From Pseudomonas sp. WS 5079 (GTDB lineage Bacteria; Pseudomonadota; Gammaproteobacteria; Pseudomonadales; Pseudomonadaceae), in assembly GCF_012985465.1 (NCBI RefSeq), contig NZ_JAAQWN010000002.1, positions 310,001 through 374,000 on the forward strand: 64,000 nucleotides of DNA. Reading direction: 5' to 3'. The notes beneath the pieces were generated by a model. The model saw only the letters and a program-made list of their open reading frames with translations. It was not told the origin of the DNA and searched no databases. The translations under genes were made by a program, and so were the position numbers. This document shows positions 1 through 8,765 of this stretch, piece by piece. The number at the start of each line of letters is the position of its first letter. Within the stretch, counting starts at the first letter, position 1.

Positions 1-401
1 GTCAGCGATGCGCGATAGAACGGCAGGATCAGGTCACGTGTCAAGGGCGCCAACTGCAGGCCGCCATCGCCGGCCGGGTCGATCCAGCGCACTTCTTCGA
101 TCTCGGCGGCGGGTGTCACCGGCACATCGATCCGTACTTCAAACAACTCGGCCTCCACGGTAAACCCCGGCTCATTGGCCGCTGGCGCCGAGAAGTGGCC
201 AAGGTACTGCGCCGCTGCCGGGTCGATCCGCAGACCAAGTTCTTCGTGCAGCTCACGCGCCAGGGCCTGCGCCGGTTGCTCGCCCGCGTCGATCTTGCCG
301 CCCGGCTGCATGAAGGCCAGGGTGCCGCGCTTGCGCACCAGTAGAGTCTGGCCGTCGCTGCCGATCAACAGGGCGGCGGCGATACGGATGGTCTTGGACA
401 T
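1..401 (-). CDS. Nudix hydrolase (3' end cut by window edge)
   Basis: Reading leftward from ATG at 401, the product begins MSKTIRIAAALLIG and stays open for 133 codons to the window edge, so the C-terminus is missing. A complete Nudix box is visible at about residues 35-57: the glycine of GGKIDAGE, then RELHEELGL, matching Gx5Ex7REUxEExGU. Such enzymes hydrolyse nucleoside diphosphates linked to another group, and the box supplies the metal-binding glutamates. The substrate cannot be told from this sequence. The box lies near the N-terminus, as in small MutT-like enzymes of 130-150 residues, so only a few residues are probably lost. A REP hairpin separates the gene from the regulator upstream of it on the same strand. 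Confidence 0.85.
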   Translation of the reverse strand, partial: MSKTIRIAAALLIGSDGQTLLVRKRGTLAFMQPGGKIDAGEQPAQALARELHEELGLRIDPAAAQYLGHFSAPAANEPGFTVEAELFEVRIDVPVTPAAEIEEVRWIDPAGDGGLQLAPLTRDLILPFYRASL

Positions 402-465
402 GAAAAAAACGCCTTGGAGTAAAGGGCGCAAAGGATCACACGGCTGCCCTGTTCCTCGCAATGAA

Positions 466-493
466 TGTAGGAACCGGCTTGCCGGTTCCTACA
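466..493. repeat. Single REP palindrome
   Basis: Perfect 13-bp arms TGTAGGAACCGGC and GCCGGTTCCTACA flank a 2-nt loop. This is a REP-type palindrome. It sits 11 bp past the stop of the regulator gene and may end its transcript, although no T-run follows. Confidence 0.8.
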
Positions 494-503
494 GAGTTTC
501 GGG

Positions 504-1832
504 TTACTCGGCTTCCTTGATGAACACGCTGTACTTGGCGCCCTCCATGGCTTCAAAGGCGATCAACTTGTCCACCAGCGGCAGGTTCAGCACCTTGCCG
601 GCGTTGAGCAGCAGCATGCCGTTGTCGGCATTGAGGTTGCGCGCCAAGACCATGCCTTCGGCCAGTTCGCGAGTGCCAAGCACCTTGACCATCGGGTCGC
701 CCAGGGTCACGTCGCTGAGGAAGGCCGCGCAGGCCTGGACGAAGTCTTCGACCATGTCCGGGTCATACAGGCGCCCGGCGTATTTGCGGATGTACAGCAG
801 CGCCTCGTCGCTGTTCATCTGCCGCTCAAGGATCAGGCCGCGCTGCAGTTCGATAAAGTCCACCGCCAGCTTTAGCAGGCGCGAGCCAAAGGGAATTGCC
901 TCGCCCTTGAGATGGTCGGGGAAACCACTGCCGTCCCAGCGTTCCTGGTGATGGCGGATCAGCCGCGCGGCGTCCTTCATCGGCTCCAGGGTCATCAACA
1001 GCGACTCGCTCTGTGTGGAGTACTCGCGAAAGCGCTCGCGGTCGGTGCTGTGCAGCAAGTCCGAGGGCGCGACCATCATGCTGTCGCTCCAGCTCAACTT
1101 GCCGATGTTGTACAGCGCCGCAGCCATGGTCAGGTCGCGGCTGCTGGCATCGTCCAGGCCATGGAGCACGCACCAGGTGCGGACCAGCTCGATGATCTGC
1201 CGATTGGTCTGCTTGCTGCGCGGCAGGCGCAGGTTGGCCAGCAGCGAGAACACCTCAGTGCCGGTGGCGTAGCTGTGCTTGAGTTCTTCGTAGGCCAGGT
1301 CGAGCATGTCGGCGGTCTGCTGCAATTCACTGGTGCGCGAAACCACGCGTTTTTCCAAGGATGCATTGAGTTGCTTGAGCTCCTCGTTCTGCTGGCGGAT
1401 CAGTTGCTCAAGACGCAGGCGCTCCCGTTCGGAATGCTGGTGGGCCAGGGACTGACGCAGGGCCAGCAGCAGTTCTTCATCCTTCCAGGGTTTGCTCAGG
1501 TAGCGGTAGATCTGCCCTTCGTTGATCGCCTTGATGATCAGGGTCAGGTCAGTCTCGCCGGTCAACAACAGGCGCACCGTTTGGGGATAGGCGTGATGGA
1601 TCTGCGCCAGCAGCGTGGCCCCGTCCATATCCGGCAGGCGTGCGGCACTCATCACCAGGTCCACGGGCTGGCGCGCCAGAATGGCCAGGGCCTCGGCCGC
1701 CGTGGTGGCGCTGCACAGTTCAAAGGGCTCCAGGCGCAGCAGCTGCGCGAGGCGGTCATGCACGTCCGGGTGGGTGTCGATCAACAGCACCACGGGACGA
1801 TCGGTTTCAGAAAAGGTAACTGACTCTCCCAC
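504..1832 (-). CDS. Degenerate receiver plus YN-type HD-GYP protein
   Basis: The 442-residue product has an N-terminal CheY-like receiver (about 14-130), a coiled-coil linker (about 130-180) and an HD-GYP-like domain (about 190-375). The start is GTG, six bases after GAGGTG. The receiver lacks the phosphoacceptor: the usual DxRxP aspartate is Ala63 in MSAARLPDMDG, and the acidic pair is D19-T20. Thr91 and Lys114 of the receiver fold remain. The HD-GYP domain has YN (Y241-N242, in AALYNIGK) instead of HD and GSGFP instead of GxGYP, though HHQERWD is present at 294-300. Active HD-GYP proteins cleave cyclic di-GMP. This one probably acts by protein contact or ligand binding, as suggested for the YN-GYP variant PA2572 of P. 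aeruginosa. Its partner is unknown. Confidence 0.85.
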   Translation of the reverse strand: MGESVTFSETDRPVVLLIDTHPDVHDRLAQLLRLEPFELCSATTAAEALAILARQPVDLVMSAARLPDMDGATLLAQIHHAYPQTVRLLLTGETDLTLIIKAINEGQIYRYLSKPWKDEELLLALRQSLAHQHSERERLRLEQLIRQQNEELKQLNASLEKRVVSRTSELQQTADMLDLAYEELKHSYATGTEVFSLLANLRLPRSKQTNRQIIELVRTWCVLHGLDDASSRDLTMAAALYNIGKLSWSDSMMVAPSDLLHSTDRERFREYSTQSESLLMTLEPMKDAARLIRHHQERWDGSGFPDHLKGEAIPFGSRLLKLAVDFIELQRGLILERQMNSDEALLYIRKYAGRLYDPDMVEDFVQACAAFLSDVTLGDPMVKVLGTRELAEGMVLARNLNADNGMLLLNAGKVLNLPLVDKLIAFEAMEGAKYSVFIKEAE

Positions 1833-1974
1833 GGGACACCTCGGATCTAGTCGCGTCGGTGTGCGCTTCCTACGGTCAAGGTAACAGCCTCCTGGCTATT
1901 ACCTAGTAGTTTAGTCAGTTTTCAGTCGGTAGTGGCTAAATGATGCCATTTGCCACCAGTGTGCCTTAAGCCCC

Positions 1975-2247
1975 TTAGGCCTCAGCTGCTTTGCCGGACG
2001 AACTAAACGAGGCGAAGCGCTTGTTGAAGCCAGCGATCCGTCCTTCGACCTGGGTCTTGCGCTGCTGGCCGGTGTAGATCGGGTGGGATGCGCTGGACAC
2101 GTCTAGGGCCATATAGGGGTAAGTGTTGCCATCGCTGTGTTGGTAGGTGCGGTCCGTGTCGACTGTGGAGCCGATCAGGAAAAACACATCGGCGGCAGTA
2201 TCGTGGAACAGCACGGTGCGGTAGTCGGGATGGATACCAGCTTTCAT
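1975..2247 (-). CDS. rpmE2: Ribosomal protein L31 type B, zinc-independent paralogue
   Basis: The 90-residue product starts [10 protein letters not shown] and contains [19 protein letters not shown], typical of L31 type B (also called ykgM). It has no cysteines, so it lacks the zinc-binding motif of housekeeping L31. This paralogue replaces zinc-loaded L31 on the 50S subunit when zinc is scarce, freeing zinc. The start was chosen because GGAGG lies four bases upstream; the frame stays open further upstream but that part looks non-coding. A Zur-type palindrome lies 34 bp upstream, as expected for a zinc-repressed gene. The C-terminal tail ([13 protein letters not shown]) is low-complexity. Confidence 0.95.
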   Translation of the reverse strand: MKAGIHPDYRTVLFHDTAADVFFLIGSTVDTDRTYQHSDGNTYPYMALDVSSASHPIYTGQQRKTQVEGRIAGFNKRFASFSSSGKAAEA

Positions 2248-2280
2248 AGGGCCTCCAGGGCGTTCGGGCAGAATCAATAC

Positions 2281-2293
2281 GTTATACAGTAAC
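2281..2293 (-). promoter_or_regulatory. Putative Zur operator of rpmE2
   Basis: GTTATACAGTAAC is one mismatch from the gammaproteobacterial Zur core GTTATANNATAAC. It ends 34 bp upstream of the rpmE2 start. Read on the minus strand, a possible -10 (TATAAC) lies inside it, with TTGGGT 18 bp further up, so a bound repressor would block polymerase. A near-identical site stands before the ZnuD-like receptor at 35085. Confidence 0.7.
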
Positions 2294-2428
2294 ACAAATA
2301 ATGCACCCAAACGAGAACGTATTGCAATACCGATAGAAGCCCGGGTTCTATGTGGTTGCCCCGGCAAGGACCTCGCCCGTAAGCTGGGACTCCGTGAGAG
2401 CACAGGCATCCATAGCCTGGAGATCCTT

Positions 2429-2492
2429 GCAGGAGCTGGCTTGCCAGCGATAGCGCGATCGAAAACGCCATTGCCGGCCAGCCGGCTCCCGC
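2429..2492. repeat. Diverged REPIN-like inverted repeat
   Basis: GCAGGAGCTGGC...GCCGGCTCCCGC forms two imperfect REP palindromes in opposite orientation. It looks like a decayed member of the REPIN family seen elsewhere in the window. Confidence 0.5.
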
Positions 2493-2525
2493 AGGTTAGA
2501 AAGAGTCCGAACCCAAGGAAACCGT

Positions 2526-4145
2526 ATGAGCCTGTCGTTGCTTAGCCGTTATGCATTCTTTGCCGTGTGTGTGATTTTCACCCTCGCCAGCCTCCCCTTT
2601 ATCCAACACGAATGGCTGTGGCCCTTTACCCTGGTGACCGGCGTGCTCAGCCTGATCGGCGTGTTCGACCTGCTGCAAAGCCCCCACGCGGTGCGCCGCA
2701 ATTACCCGATCCTGGGCAATATCCGCTACCTGGTGGAAGGCATCCGCCCGGAAATCCGCCAGTACCTGCTGGAGTCCGACAGCGATGCCCTGCCCTTCTC
2801 CCGGGCCCAGCGTTCGCTGGTGTATTCGCGGGCCAAGAATGAAAGCGCCGACAAACCCTTCGGCACCCTGATCGACGTGTATCAGTCCGGCTTCGAATTT
2901 ATCGGCCACTCCATGCGCCCGGCCCCGTTGAGCGACCCCAGCGCATTTCGCGTGATGGTCGGCGGCCCGCAGTGCACGCAGCCGTATTCGGCGTCGGTGT
3001 TCAATATCTCGGCGATGAGTTTCGGCTCGTTGAGCGCCAATGCCATCCGCGCCCTCAACCAGGGGGCCAAGCTCGGCAACTTCGCCCATGACACTGGCGA
3101 AGGCAGCATCAGTGCCTACCACCGGGAAAACGGCGGCGACCTGACTTGGGAGCTGGGCAGCGGCTACTTCGGCTGCCGCACCAGCGACGGCCGTTTCGAC
3201 CCGCAACGCTTTGCCGTGCAGGCGCAAAACCCGCAAGTGCGGATGATCGAAATCAAGATGAGCCAGGGCGCCAAGCCCGGTCACGGGGGGATCCTGCCCA
3301 AGCACAAGGTGACCAAGGAAATCGCCGAGACCCGCGGCATTTTGATGGGCGAAGATTGCATCTCGCCATCCCGCCACAGCGCGTTTTCCACGCCGATTGA
3401 ACTGATGCACTTTATCGCCCAGTTGCGTGAGCTGTCGGGCGGCAAGCCGGTGGGCTTCAAGTTCTGCCTGGGCCACCCGTGGGAGTTCATGGGCATTGCC
3501 AAGGCCATGCTGGAAACCGGGATCCTGCCGGACTTTATCGTGGTCGACGGCAAGGAAGGCGGCACTGGCGCTGCGCCCGTGGAATTCACCGACCACATCG
3601 GCGTGCCCCTGCGCGAAGGCCTGCTGTTTGTGCACAACACCCTGGTGGGCCTGAACCTGCGCGACAAGATCAAACTGGGCGCCAGCGGCAAGATCGTCAG
3701 CGCCTTCGATATCGCCAGCGTGCTGGCCATCGGCGCCGACTGGGCCAACTCGGCCCGGGGCTTTATGTTCGCCATCGGCTGTATCCAGTCGCAGTCTTGC
3801 CACACCAACAAATGCCCGACCGGCGTGGCCACCCAGGACCCTTTGCGCCAACGCGCACTGGTGGTGCCGGACAAGGCCCAGCGGGTGTTCAACTTCCACC
3901 GCAACACCCTCAAGGCCCTGGCGGAAATGCTCGCGGCGGCCGGCCTTGATCATCCGTCGCAATTGTCGGCCAAGCACCTGGTACGGCGCATGTCGGCCAC
4001 CGAGATCAAACTGTTTTCGCAGTTGCATGTGTTCTTAAAGCCTGGGGAACTGCTGACCGGCGAAGTGAACGGCGAGTTTTATTCGCGTATGTGGCAGATG
4101 GCGCGAGCCGACAGTTTCGAGCCCCATGAAGTAGAAGCTGCCTAA
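2526..4145 (+). CDS. FMN-binding glutamate synthase family membrane protein
   Basis: The 539-residue product matches the central FMN-barrel domain of the glutamate synthase large subunit but lacks the glutamine amidotransferase domain. Two hydrophobic segments near residues 9-25 and 32-48 suggest membrane anchoring. The barrel spans about 130-500. The cluster motif C419-x5-C425-x4-C430 (in [20 protein letters not shown]) has the spacing that binds a [3Fe-4S] cluster in Glt[10 protein letters not shown] near 343 is the phosphate/FMN loop. AAGGAA precedes the ATG. Family members of this size are common in Pseudomonas but their physiological reaction is not established, so I assign only a redox or amidotransfer-like role. 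A small monooxygenase-fold gene follows after 11 bp and is probably cotranscribed. Confidence 0.9.
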   Translation: MSLSLLSRYAFFAVCVIFTLASLPFIQHEWLWPFTLVTGVLSLIGVFDLLQSPHAVRRNYPILGNIRYLVEGIRPEIRQYLLESDSDALPFSRAQRSLVYSRAKNESADKPFGTLIDVYQSGFEFIGHSMRPAPLSDPSAFRVMVGGPQCTQPYSASVFNISAMSFGSLSANAIRALNQGAKLGNFAHDTGEGSISAYHRENGGDLTWELGSGYFGCRTSDGRFDPQRFAVQAQNPQVRMIEIKMSQGAKPGHGGILPKHKVTKEIAETRGILMGEDCISPSRHSAFSTPIELMHFIAQLRELSGGKPVGFKFCLGHPWEFMGIAKAMLETGILPDFIVVDGKEGGTGAAPVEFTDHIGVPLREGLLFVHNTLVGLNLRDKIKLGASGKIVSAFDIASVLAIGADWANSARGFMFAIGCIQSQSCHTNKCPTGVATQDPLRQRALVVPDKAQRVFNFHRNTLKALAEMLAAAGLDHPSQLSAKHLVRRMSATEIKLFSQLHVFLKPGELLTGEVNGEFYSRMWQMARADSFEPHEVEAA

Positions 4146-4156
4146 GGACCGATCTG

Positions 4157-4441
4157 ATGTTGAAAGTTATTGCTGAAGACTTTATCCAACCCGAACACCT
4201 GGACACCGTGCGCCCCTGGTACGCCGAACTGGTGGAAAAAACCCGCCAGGAACCGCTGTGCATTGCCTACGACTTGTTCATCGACCAGAAAGACCCGGGG
4301 CACTTTATCTTTATCGAGCAATGGCCCGACCAGGCCGCGCTGGATGCGCACTGCCAGACCGAACACTTCACCCGCCTGGTGCCGCAGATCAATGCGTATC
4401 AGGCCAGGCCGTGCCGGGTGTTGTTGATGGATGGGTTTTAA
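4157..4441 (+). CDS. ABM-domain putative quinol monooxygenase
   Basis: This 94-residue protein shows the ABM (antibiotic biosynthesis monooxygenase) pattern: an N-terminal strand (MLKVIAEDF), a helix with VRPWYAELVEKTRQEPLCIAY, then FIFIEQWPDQAALDAH and a helix ending in HFTRLVP. This is the ferredoxin-like dimer of YgiN-type proteins, which can oxidise quinols without a cofactor. The gene starts 11 bp after the FMN protein, so the two form a transcription unit. The substrate is unknown. The family assignment is firm, the enzymatic role is inferred. Confidence 0.85.
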   Translation: MLKVIAEDFIQPEHLDTVRPWYAELVEKTRQEPLCIAYDLFIDQKDPGHFIFIEQWPDQAALDAHCQTEHFTRLVPQINAYQARPCRVLLMDGF

Positions 4442-4479
4442 ATAATCTCCCGCTGCCGATCATCGATTCGGCAGCGGCT

Positions 4480-5991
4480 CTAGGGGATGTCATTGTAGTT
4501 TTCGGAATCGCGTATTTCTTTCATGACAATGTACCCCCCTTCAGAGGTCACATAAATCGAATAGAACTTACTGTCCACCACAGGCGAACCCACGCCATTT
4601 AAAGCAACCAACTTGTTAAAAACATCACGCTTACCGCCAACAACATTATTGATTCCCAACCGAGGAAAAAAGTGAGGATGCAGCAAGACGTTAGCATTAC
4701 TCAAAATATACCTCAGTGCTGGCATATAGGTCATGGCATCGTGCCCCCGAGGTAGCCAGTTACCCCCCGTTTGTGGACCTACAAAATAAAATACCGGTAC
4801 CAATCCCAGCTGTTTTTCCGAAACAATGTCTTTTGCAATGTATTGAGCCATCGCCATCTCAAGCTCTTTTTTCGCGATAATTACCTGACCATAGGCATAA
4901 CAAAAGGCAAACATGAACAACACCGGAACTACCAACACCCATCGAGCGGCTAGCCAAGCTCGCCCCAGCACCTCATAGTTCAAATACAAGACAAGAATCA
5001 AGACAGCGGAAAATCCGATGTAATTTCTTGCATCCAGATTTGGCTCCACGAGAAACAGCATGACGCCAGGGATACTTAACAGCAATATTGGAAAACCAAG
5101 CAAATACACAGCCAGCACTATAACTCTGCTGAGTACTCCTCCTGGCATATCAACGATATTTTTCATAAATAAAACAAACGCAAACGTCGCTACAAGCAGC
5201 AACAAAACAGTAAAATAAATTGCCCCAGGGTTAACCAATAGACCAACCTGTTCCATAGCGAAGATCAGTTTTTGACCCGCTACCTCAAGCCATCTAGCGT
5301 CAAAAACACTCAAGTTCCCTCGTCCATCCACAGTCAACTGGTAGGCAGTCAGAGCATAGATCAGGCTTCCTGCAGTCAGTTGCACAAACCTCTGCGTAGC
5401 TAATGACAAAGCTTTAACGGTAGAAATCCTATTTTTTACTCCACAGACGAATTCAACAATGCTCAAGCCAACAAACAGCGACAGGGTGGGCTGGTACAAG
5501 CTCAATGAAATAGCTATCAATAATGCGGATGCAAAACCCCGATAAACCACATGCTCAATAGTGCAGGTAATTGCATAAATGATCGCAACAACCGCCAACA
5601 CCATGCCTGGACCATCAAACTGATAAGTCAGATTGCCCAAGAAAAAGGGGTTGCATAAAATGGGCAACACCACCAGGCAACTTAAAATACAGGGGCGAGT
5701 AAAATACCACAGGGTCAACCGCGTCATGGCCAATGCAAGTGCGAATACAGATATCAACAGCGGCAGAGGAAATATATTGGTTGTACCACCGGTAAACGTC
5801 AAGACCCTATGCAACACTTCAAGCAAGATCCGGCCTTGATTTTTCCACGCTTCTTGCGCCTGATGCAAAGCTCGCCAATTATCATCGACATAGGCATAGT
5901 CCGCATGAACAAGTGGATAAATATAAGCGAAGGAAAGCACTACAAACACTATCATTATTTCTTTTCGGCTCAACTCCCTTTGATTCCACAT
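4480..5991 (-). CDS. GtrII-type O-antigen glucosyltransferase
   Basis: The 503-residue protein has about ten membrane segments and an early acidic pair (YAYVDDNWRALH near residues 32-43) as in the GtrII/GtrC glucosyltransferase domain family. These enzymes move glucose from undecaprenyl-phosphate-glucose onto O-antigen repeats on the periplasmic face. ATG follows GGAGG by nine bases and lies 5 bp after the gtrB stop. By eye its GC content is in the mid 40s percent, much lower than the neighbours, including its own operon partners. That points to recent acquisition, as is usual for the serotype-specific gene of gtr clusters. The exact sugar linkage cannot be read from sequence. Confidence 0.85.
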   Translation of the reverse strand: MWNQRELSRKEIMIVFVVLSFAYIYPLVHADYAYVDDNWRALHQAQEAWKNQGRILLEVLHRVLTFTGGTTNIFPLPLLISVFALALAMTRLTLWYFTRPCILSCLVVLPILCNPFFLGNLTYQFDGPGMVLAVVAIIYAITCTIEHVVYRGFASALLIAISLSLYQPTLSLFVGLSIVEFVCGVKNRISTVKALSLATQRFVQLTAGSLIYALTAYQLTVDGRGNLSVFDARWLEVAGQKLIFAMEQVGLLVNPGAIYFTVLLLLVATFAFVLFMKNIVDMPGGVLSRVIVLAVYLLGFPILLLSIPGVMLFLVEPNLDARNYIGFSAVLILVLYLNYEVLGRAWLAARWVLVVPVLFMFAFCYAYGQVIIAKKELEMAMAQYIAKDIVSEKQLGLVPVFYFVGPQTGGNWLPRGHDAMTYMPALRYILSNANVLLHPHFFPRLGINNVVGGKRDVFNKLVALNGVGSPVVDSKFYSIYVTSEGGYIVMKEIRDSENYNDIP

Positions 5992-5996
5992 CGCAC

Positions 5997-6932
5997 CTAC
6001 CTCCGAGCCATGTTCCGAACTACTTCTTTCACTACATACCTCGGCCGATGCTTAGCCTCCATATAGATCCGCCCCACATACTCCCCCAATATGCCTATTC
6101 CGATCAGTTGCACGCCCCCCAGAAAGAGGATCGCCGTCATCAACGACGGATACCCCGGCACCTCATTGCCAAACAGCAACTTGTCGACAATCAGGTACCC
6201 CGCATACCCCAGTGCCAATAACGAAATACCGGCACCGATATAACTCCATAACCGCAACGGCAAGGTACTGAACGAAGTGATGCCCTCCAGCGCCAGGTTC
6301 CACAACTTCCAGGCATTGAATTTGCTCTGGCCAGCCACCCGTGAGGCCCGGTCATATTCGACAATCGCCACGGTGAACCCGGCCCAGGACAACACGCCCT
6401 TCATGAACAGTTGCTGCTCTGGCAGCGCCTTGATCACGTCCACCACCTTGCGGTCCATCAGGCGGAAGTCGCCGACGTTTTCTTCGATATGGGTGTAAGC
6501 GATGCGATTGAGCAGGTGGTAGAACAGCGAGGCGCTGTGGCGTTTTAGGTAGCCATCGCTGGAGCGGTCGCGGCGTTTGGCCAGGACCACATCGGCGCCC
6601 TGCTGCCATTTCTCGATCAGGCAAGCAACCACCTCCACCGGGTCTTGCAGGTCGGCGTCCATCGGCACCACCGCCTCGCCACTGGCGTACTCAAGGCCGG
6701 CAAACAACGCCGGTTCCTTGCCGAAGTTGCGCGAAAAGTTGATCAGCACCACGTTGCGATCAAGCAGCGCGATATCCCTGGCGATCTCCAGCGTGCGGTC
6801 GGTGCTGCCATCGTTGATAAAGACGATCTCGACCTCATGCTCCAGCAGCGATGGCTCGCGGCGTATGGCCTGGTAGAACGGCTCGATCGCCAGTTCTTCA
6901 TTGAACAACGGCACGATCAGCGAAAGCCTCAT
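5997..6932 (-). CDS. gtrB: Bactoprenol glucosyltransferase, GT2 family
   Basis: The 311-residue protein has a cytosolic GT2 domain (residues 1-220) with NDGSTDRT for nucleotide binding, the metal-binding DxD in MDADLQDP, and a conserved RRDRSSD stretch. Two C-terminal membrane helices follow (about 228-250 and 262-285). GtrB moves glucose from UDP-glucose to undecaprenyl phosphate on the inner face, GtrA flips it and the last enzyme attaches it to O-antigen. Its ATG overlaps the gtrA stop (ATGA), so translation is coupled. Dolichol-phosphate mannosyltransferase-like proteins share the domain, but the three-gene context favours GtrB. Confidence 0.9.
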   Translation of the reverse strand: MRLSLIVPLFNEELAIEPFYQAIRREPSLLEHEVEIVFINDGSTDRTLEIARDIALLDRNVVLINFSRNFGKEPALFAGLEYASGEAVVPMDADLQDPVEVVACLIEKWQQGADVVLAKRRDRSSDGYLKRHSASLFYHLLNRIAYTHIEENVGDFRLMDRKVVDVIKALPEQQLFMKGVLSWAGFTVAIVEYDRASRVAGQSKFNAWKLWNLALEGITSFSTLPLRLWSYIGAGISLLALGYAGYLIVDKLLFGNEVPGYPSLMTAILFLGGVQLIGIGILGEYVGRIYMEAKHRPRYVVKEVVRNMARR

Positions 6933-7303
6933 GATTCAGGCCTGCGAAACACCAGGTACTTGGACAGCAGGAAGCCACACAACAGGCTACTGAGGGAAAA
7001 CACCACCACCGTGGCCAGGCCGGGCAATCGCCAATAGTCACCCATCCAGCCGACCACCAGACTCAAACTGCCCAGGCACAGCATGAATAACAGGTAGCGG
7101 CCAAGCGAAGCGGATACCCCAAAGGTGAACGTGGCATTCACAAAAAACGAGAAGCTCGCCGCCACGCAAAACGCCAGGAAATTGCTCAAGGCCTGGCTCA
7201 GGTCAAGCGCTGCCCGGAGCACGAAAAAAAGCTGCCAGTGGATCACTGTGTTGGCGATGCCAATCACCGTATAGCTGGAGAACCCTATCCATAGTCTGCT
7301 CAT
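6929..7303 (-). CDS. gtrA: GtrA family flippase
   Basis: This 124-residue membrane protein has four predicted helices and the GtrA pattern: an N-terminal [21 protein letters not shown], then [24 protein letters not shown]. GtrA proteins are thought to flip undecaprenyl-phosphate-glucose to the periplasm. It is the first gene of gtrA-gtrB-gtrII. No strong ribosome binding site is seen (GAGGCG at a long spacing), and a perfect hairpin lies 18 bp upstream of the start, which may limit its translation. Confidence 0.9.
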   Translation of the reverse strand: MSRLWIGFSSYTVIGIANTVIHWQLFFVLRAALDLSQALSNFLAFCVAASFSFFVNATFTFGVSASLGRYLLFMLCLGSLSLVVGWMGDYWRLPGLATVVVFSLSSLLCGFLLSKYLVFRRPES

Positions 7304-7320
7304 GCCACCATCACGCCTCG

Positions 7321-7344
7321 TTGCCTATCGCAGCCGATAGGCAA
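7321..7344 (-). promoter_or_regulatory. Perfect inverted repeat upstream of gtrA
   Basis: Arms TTGCCTATCG and CGATAGGCAA (10 bp) flank a CAGC loop. In the gtrA leader RNA this would be a stable hairpin near the ribosome binding region. It could equally be a protein-binding palindrome. It is not followed by a T-run on the gtrA strand. The rest of the gap to 7566 shows no gene. Confidence 0.5.
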
Positions 7345-7566
7345 GCAAGCCATGCTCACAAAAGCCCGTCTACTGTCAGAAATAACAGGTAGCAGCGCTT
7401 ATACGACCAACGGCATGACCCTTTCGGGCAATTGAGACATTCAGTAATACCCAACCTTTGCAATTGCTTACAAATACCGCCAACCTGCGCCGGCCCGACG
7501 TACGGCGCGTACCATTGCCGACCATCCCGGGTCATTACTTAACGACTTGTTCAAGAGCCCGCAGCC

Positions 7567-8703
7567 ATGCTTAACGGACGCGACCCGCGCATCGATTTTT
7601 TTCGGGGCCTGGCGTTGATCTTCATTTTCTGGGATCACGTGCCCCACAACCCGCTCGGTCAGATCACCCTGCGCAATTTTGGTTTCAGCGACGCCGCCGA
7701 GGTCTTTGTGTTCCTCGCCGGCTACGCCTCGGTGCTGGCCTACAGCAAGGTGTTGCAGCGCGAAGGCTACCCGATGGCCTGCCTGAAAATCCTGCGCCGC
7801 GCCTGGGTGTTGTATGTGGTGCATATCTTTTTGCTGGCGATGCTGATGGGCATCGTGTTCTTCGCCAACAGCAAGGTAGAAACCCGCGACCTGGTGCAGG
7901 AAATGGGCCTGACCCACTTCATCACCAACCCACAACAAGCCCTGACCGATGAATTGCTGCTGCGCTTCAAGCCCAACCTGATGGACCCGTTGCCGCTGTA
8001 TATCGTGTTGCTGCTGGGCTTGCCGCTGGTGCTGCCGGTGCTGGTACGCAAGCCCCTGGCGGTGGTAGTGGTGTCGATGGTGGTGTACCTGCTGGCGCCA
8101 CGGCTGGGCTGGAACCTGGCGGCGATTGCCGATGGCGTGTGGTACTTCAACCCGGTGACCTGGCAGTTCCTGTTCGTCCTCGGCGGTGCGGCGGCGATCC
8201 GCGCAGGTATGCCCCGCGCACCACAAACCCGGCCATTGCACAGGCAGCCGCTGTTTCTTGGCGCGACGGCCTATACGCTGCTGGCTGGGGTGATCACCCT
8301 GTCCTGGCGCTGGCCCGAAATCCACGATGCCGTGATGCCGGCCGTGTTGAGTGAGCTGCTGTACCCCATCAGCAAGACCGACCTGTCGCCGGTACGCCTG
8401 CTGCACTTCCTGGCCCTGGCCTATGTCACCGCCAAGCTGCTGCCCGGCCGGGGCTGGACGCAAAACTGGCTGGCGCAACAAAGCTGCCGCATGGGGCGCT
8501 ACTCCCTGGAGGTGTTCTGCCTGGGGGTGCTGCTGGCGCCGCTGGCTGACATGCTCAACGCCCAGGTCGACGACGCCTGGCCGATGCAGATATTCAGTGC
8601 GCTGCTGGGCCTGGTGTTGATGGCCGGGCTGGCGGCGTGGCTGGAGTTCAACAAGCAGTTGAACCAGGCCCAACGCAGTGAGGGCCGCCCGTTAAATAGT
8701 TAG
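7567..8703 (+). CDS. OpgC-family membrane acyltransferase-like protein
   Basis: The 378-residue protein begins LNGRDPRIDFFRGLAL, the N-terminal signature of the OpgC domain, a family of about ten membrane helices related to acyltransferase-3 proteins. Conserved FWDHVPHN lies in helix 1. The best known members add succinyl groups to osmoregulated periplasmic glucans. The acceptor here is unknown, as no opgGH is in the window. The gene is divergent from the gtr operon, and both act on surface glycans, so a functional link is possible but unproven. Confidence 0.85.
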   Translation: MLNGRDPRIDFFRGLALIFIFWDHVPHNPLGQITLRNFGFSDAAEVFVFLAGYASVLAYSKVLQREGYPMACLKILRRAWVLYVVHIFLLAMLMGIVFFANSKVETRDLVQEMGLTHFITNPQQALTDELLLRFKPNLMDPLPLYIVLLLGLPLVLPVLVRKPLAVVVVSMVVYLLAPRLGWNLAAIADGVWYFNPVTWQFLFVLGGAAAIRAGMPRAPQTRPLHRQPLFLGATAYTLLAGVITLSWRWPEIHDAVMPAVLSELLYPISKTDLSPVRLLHFLALAYVTAKLLPGRGWTQNWLAQQSCRMGRYSLEVFCLGVLLAPLADMLNAQVDDAWPMQIFSALLGLVLMAGLAAWLEFNKQLNQAQRSEGRPLNS

Positions 8704-8765
8704 GCCCCGGGCGCGCATGCGCAGTGCTTCCATCTGCCTTCCACTTATCGTGAAAGGTAGAGCGC

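Noticed and set aside
4480..7303. Prophage carrying the gtr genes
   Set aside because: No integrase, structural phage gene or attachment-site duplication is visible on either side.
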